NCBI GenBank assembly: GCA_001916965.1
Contig: MNTL01000014.1
Span: forward strand, 1 to 9,348
Direction: 5' to 3'
Length of the DNA stretch: 9,348 bases
Origin: Roseburia sp. CAG:10041_57
GTDB lineage: Bacteria > Bacillota > Clostridia > Lachnospirales > Lachnospiraceae
The notes below the pieces were generated by a model that was not told where the DNA came from, searched no databases, and worked only from the letters and a program-made list of their open reading frames with translations. Below are positions 6,780-9,348 of this stretch, in pieces; position 1 is the stretch's first letter, and each line of letters opens with the position of its first letter. The translations under genes were made by a program, and so were the position numbers.

Positions 6780-7934
6780 TTATCCCAACTCTGCTGCCAG
6801 CTTATCCAGCTCTGCCCTGTTCTGTGCATTCATTGCTGATTTGATCGTTATATTCGTATCTGTGAAAGCAATATCCTTACTCTTTTCAAACATTCCCCTG
6901 ATTAATTTGGCTGCCATGGGCGCCCAGGTTCCATTCTCTATCACTGCCACCCTGCGGTTCTGATAACTACGCTCTGTCAACCCCTCAATGTAAGCCCGCA
7001 TACATGGGAATAAATCTCCATTATATGTGATTCCTGCCAGTACCAGCTTATCATAACGGAAAGCATCTGCAATCGCAGCAGCTTTATCACATCTTGCCAG
7101 ATCATACAATACTGTCTTTTGACCACTCTTGGATAATTTATCTGCCAGATATTGTGCTGCCTTTTTCGTATTGCCATAGACAGACGCATAAGCAATCACA
7201 ACACCTGACTCTTCGGGCTGATAAGACGACCATTTATCGTATTTCTCCAGATAGAATCCAAGATTGTCCTTTAATACAGGACCATGAAGAGAACAAATCG
7301 TCTGAATATCCAGTGTTGACGCCTTTTTCAGAACAGCCTGCACCTGCGCTCCATACTTACCAACGATGCCGATATAATAACGTCTGGCTTCATCCACCCA
7401 GTCTTCCTCAACATCCAGCGCACCAAATTTACCAAATCCATCTGCTGCAAAAAGAATCTTCTCTGACGCTTCATATGTCATCATAACCTCCGGCCAGTGT
7501 ACCATAGGTGCATATACAAAATGTAACGTATGACTTCCAAGCTCCAGTGTTCCACTGTTTGCTGCTATGATTCTCTTCTCAGCAGCAATTTCTATCTCCG
7601 GGAAAAACTGCTCCATATACTTAAAGCCCATTGCAGTCGAGACAACTACCGTCTCAGGATATCTCTGCAAGAAAGCAGGAATGCTTGCTGAATGGTCTGG
7701 CTCCATATGCTGAATTACCAGATAATCCGGCTTTCTTCCTGCAAGCACCTGCTCCACATTTTGCAGCCATTCTTCCGCAAAAGCACCATCCACAGTATCC
7801 ATGACTGCTATTTTCTCATCCAGAATTATGTAGGAATTGTATGCCATTCCATTCGGAACCTGATACTGCCCCTCGAATAAATCCACCTGATGATCGTTAA
7901 CACCTACGTATTTTATATTGTTCGTGATTTCCAT
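6780..7934 (-). CDS. fprA: FprA-type flavodiiron protein (A-type flavoprotein)
   Basis: This cytoplasmic flavodiiron protein uses a non-haem diiron centre and FMN to reduce O2 to water and/or NO to N2O, protecting anaerobes from oxygen or nitrosative stress. The 384-residue chain has a metallo-beta-lactamase-like domain followed by a flavodoxin domain, with no fused rubredoxin or reductase, so it needs an external electron donor. The diiron ligands are all visible: H76-x-E78-x-D80-H81, H146, D165 and H217. The flavodoxin domain begins near 244 with the FMN phosphate loop YASVYGNTKKAA (249-260). The start at 7934 is chosen because AAGGGG (7941-7946) sits 6 bases upstream. An in-frame ATG at 7985 would add 17 residues but has no ribosome binding site. 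No convincing promoter was found in the short gap to the pseudogene upstream. A strong terminator follows. Confidence 0.95.
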   Translation of the reverse strand: MEITNNIKYVGVNDHQVDLFEGQYQVPNGMAYNSYIILDEKIAVMDTVDGAFAEEWLQNVEQVLAGRKPDYLVIQHMEPDHSASIPAFLQRYPETVVVSTAMGFKYMEQFFPEIEIAAEKRIIAANSGTLELGSHTLHFVYAPMVHWPEVMMTYEASEKILFAADGFGKFGALDVEEDWVDEARRYYIGIVGKYGAQVQAVLKKASTLDIQTICSLHGPVLKDNLGFYLEKYDKWSSYQPEESGVVIAYASVYGNTKKAAQYLADKLSKSGQKTVLYDLARCDKAAAIADAFRYDKLVLAGITYNGDLFPCMRAYIEGLTERSYQNRRVAVIENGTWAPMAAKLIRGMFEKSKDIAFTDTNITIKSAMNAQNRAELDKLAAELG

Positions 7935-7940
7935 ATGTAT

Positions 7941-7946
7941 CCCCTT
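7941..7946 (-). promoter_or_regulatory. Ribosome binding site that fixes the fprA start
   Basis: AAGGGG on the minus strand lies 6 bases before the ATG at 7934 and decides for this start over the upstream in-frame ATG at 7985. Confidence 0.75.
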
Positions 7947-8012
7947 CCGTTCTGATTGTTTTATATTTATTGCACTTCTTTCCATATTAAATATCGGATA
8001 ACTCAGGCATAT

Positions 8013-8465
8013 CTATAACAGCCTCTCCTGCTCAATTGTCATACCAGTCCTAAGAATCTCAGCTTTCAATCCCGTCAGCAACCCTGCTTCTTTTCTCTCA
8101 AGTTTTTCTCTTGCAGAATCCTTCATTGGTATTCCTGCTCCATTTGCCAAGGCTTCCTCAAAATCTTTTACATCCATTCTGTATGGTTTAGGGTCTGGAA
8201 ATACCTTTTCCTTTATAAACTGAAAAATACTGATCCCTCCAAAATCCATATCTCCCCAATGATAAAATTCACAATCTTTTGGCACAATCATGCACAATTG
8301 CTTTAGGAACCTTACTTCTTTGGGCGTCAGATAACCGTGGCAAAAAATATAAAGCACATCTTCCTCATATGGCATACTCTCGTAATTTGCCTTATTCTCA
8401 ATGGTCATAATTCTTCTACAACCGGATATTGCAAACGGTCTGGAATGTTCCAATGTTTGTGTATT
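8013..8465 (-). pseudogene. C-terminal fragment of a DUF2220/JetD-like Toprim protein (Wadjet nuclease subunit)
   Basis: About 150 residues resemble the C-terminal Toprim half of JetD/DUF2220 proteins. JetD is the nuclease subunit of the Wadjet (JetABCD) system, which cleaves small circular plasmids. Visible landmarks, numbered from the TTG at 8666, are RRIMTIENKANY with the Toprim Glu at about 90, FCHGYLTPKEVRFLKQL (108-124), FYHWGDMDFGGISIF with the D-x-D pair at 139/141, and the family-like tail EAGLLTGLKAEILRTGMTIEQERLL (split here as 193-207 and 208-217). The acidic active-site set looks intact, but the whole N-terminal part of JetD is missing. In its place, in the same frame, is the end of a small P-loop kinase; the junction lies near 8450-8475. 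No ribosome binding site or good start serves the fragment alone, so it is probably not functional. Family assignment is by motif recognition only. Confidence 0.68.
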
Positions 8466-8938
8466 GATTTCCCTAATAATAGTCTGTATATCTTTTTCAG
8501 CTGTAATGACATGTTCATTTAATACCTCTGAAAAGTCCTTATCACGCCACCATCTGCACATTGCTTCCTCGCCAAATTCATTACAGTTTGGCTTTGTCTG
8601 ATGCCTCCTAAGTGTTTCTTCAAATGGCAAATCAAAATAATACGCAAATATATTTGTGCCATACAATTAAACTGCCAGCTCAAATAGCGGCTTATACCAG
8701 TCTGCGTACATAATCCCTTCTAATATCACAATCTTACAGTATTTTCTACCATATGTCAAAAGTTCTTTCATCAAAGGTAAGGCTTCTGTATTCTCCCCGT
8801 CTTTCACTCTCAGCATGTCTCTTCTGATTACGTCCTGTGAGATGAGCATTGTGTTTCTGCCCAAACTCTTCTGTAATTCTTTCGCAATCGTTGTCTTACC
8901 ACACCTGAATTACCTCTAAGTACTATCAATTTTGCCAT
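8466..8938 (-). pseudogene. Broken small P-loop kinase (AAA/zeta-like kinase family)
   Basis: This is a remnant of a kinase of roughly 160-170 residues, common in Firmicute chromosomes and usually annotated only as kinase or AAA ATPase. The reading starts well: GGGGG (8943-8947) precedes the ATG at 8938, giving MAKLIVLRGNSG. One T is missing at 8902/8903, so the Walker A motif expected as GNSGCGKTT is thrown out of frame. In the next frame KTTIAKELQKSLGRNTM continues correctly. The chain then runs through MLISQDVIRRDML and VILEGIMYADWYKPLFELAV to an in-frame TAA (8667-8669), where related proteins have a sense codon, and continues as LYGTNIFAYYFDLPFEETL and RHQTKPN. Its end is fused to the JetD-like fragment. 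Two independent lesions make it a pseudogene unless there are sequence errors. Its substrate is unknown. Confidence 0.75.
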
Positions 8939-8955
8939 AATGCCCCCGATTGTTC

Positions 8956-9297
8956 TTATCTATCTAAAGCTTTTTCTTCTGCTTCTCTTATTATTCTGCC
9001 TGAATTTATTGCTGCCTGCACTGCCTGGAAATTATCTTCCAGATCCGCTGCCCCATCCAGAACAATCTGCTTACAGTGCAATAATTTCTGTCATTCATCA
9101 TGCTTCGCCTTACTTCTCATTTCAACGCTGCCAGTGTCATATGCTCTCACCCATTCCATAAATTTCATATGAGTTGTGTACATATCGCCGTCTGGCAGAA
9201 TTCGATCGCCAAACTTCTGCTTTTCTCTCTTTTCTAGTCTCTCAATCCTGATTGAGATTTCACCTGTTTTAGGGAATTTAATAACTGTTATATTTTG
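8956..9297 (-). pseudogene. C-terminal remnant of an adenylate-kinase-like P-loop NTPase
   Basis: Read on the minus strand from 9297, one frame gives about 113 residues interrupted by a TGA at 9091-9093 and ending in TAA at 8956-8958. The peptide contains RLEKREKQKFGDRILPDGD, MYTTHMKFMEWVRAYDTG and, after the TGA, QKLLHCKQIVLDGAADLED. This resembles the C-terminal half of small nucleotide kinase-like P-loop proteins, where a Trp is expected at the TGA (TGG to TGA). The N-terminal half with the P-loop is absent: an in-frame TAA at 9298-9300 closes the frame upstream, next to a 12-bp inverted repeat. It ends 17 bases before the kinase pseudogene on the same strand. Family assignment is moderate; that it is non-functional is clear. 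Confidence 0.5.
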
Positions 9298-9308
9298 TTA
9301 TTAAATTC
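9274..9308. repeat. 12-bp perfect inverted repeat
   Basis: GAATTTAATAAC (9274-9285) and GTTATTAAATTC (9297-9308) are perfect inverted copies around an 11-base loop TGTTATATTTT. The stem is almost purely AT and no clean T-run follows on either strand, so a terminator is not clear. It lies exactly where homology to the P-loop NTPase remnant fades, so it may mark a rearrangement boundary or an old element end. Apart from it, 9298-9348 shows nothing recognisable. Confidence 0.5.
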
Positions 9309-9348
9309 TCTGCAAACCCTTGAAAACACTGGATTTATCGCAGGTGAG

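Noticed and set aside
7935..7985. Longer fprA start at the 7985 ATG
   Set aside because: It has no ribosome binding site. AAGGGG sits at the right distance from 7934, and flavodiiron proteins normally begin close to this point.
8667..8669. TAA in the kinase read as programmed recoding rather than decay
   Set aside because: No recoding signal is visible and TAA is not a known recoded sense codon in such bacteria. A second lesion in Walker A makes decay the simpler explanation.
9091..9093. TGA in the NTPase remnant read as a selenocysteine or Trp codon
   Set aside because: The position fits an ancestral Trp, no selenocysteine element is evident, other genes in the window use TGG for Trp, and the gene also lacks its N-terminal half.
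8940..9161. Plus-strand open frame encoding a leucine-rich, hydrophobic 73-residue peptide
   Set aside because: It lies antisense to the P-loop NTPase remnant, has no ribosome binding site or family resemblance, and its Leu-rich start is explained by the complement of Lys/Glu/Ala codons.

Overview
The window looks like chromosomal DNA from an anaerobic Firmicute, most likely a Lachnospiraceae-type Clostridium. The evidence is AGGAGG-type ribosome binding sites, moderate G+C, an oxygen-scavenging flavodiiron protein, a DUF1846 protein, a C69 dipeptidase and an AGCS amino acid symporter. This assignment comes from protein character alone, and the genus is not determined. No rRNA, tRNA, CRISPR array or intact insertion sequence was seen.

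Left part (95-4216, minus strand). Three genes read right to left: a Gfo/Idh/MocA oxidoreductase, a DUF1846 protein and a C69 dipeptidase. The last two probably form a transcription unit behind a candidate promoter at 3172-3201. Centre (4403-5788, plus strand). A sodium/proton:alanine-glycine (AGCS) symporter is divergent from the oxidoreductase and has a candidate extended -10 promoter. It ends at a strong bidirectional terminator (5801-5841) shared with the convergent secreted-protein gene. The dipeptidase and symporter fit amino acid scavenging: peptides are cleaved and Ala/Gly is imported.

Right-centre (5852-7934, minus strand). An FprA-type flavodiiron protein gene is followed by a gene for a secreted protein with a small Cys/His C-terminal module. 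Between them lies a compact control element. A near-consensus sigma-A promoter begins 7 bases after the fprA stop, and a perfect 9-bp rho-independent terminator hairpin follows its predicted start site, immediately before the ribosome binding site of the secreted-protein gene.

Right end (8013-9348, minus strand). This is a graveyard of decayed genes. The first is the C-terminal part of a P-loop kinase-like protein with an in-frame TGA. The second is a nearly full-length small P-loop kinase with a one-base deletion in its Walker A motif and an in-frame TAA. Fused in frame to the end of the second is the C-terminal Toprim part of a DUF2220/JetD-like protein, the nuclease subunit of Wadjet anti-plasmid systems. 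The rest of JetD and jetA/B/C are absent. The most striking observation is this apparent deletion scar of a Wadjet defence locus next to fprA. No complete new system is visible.
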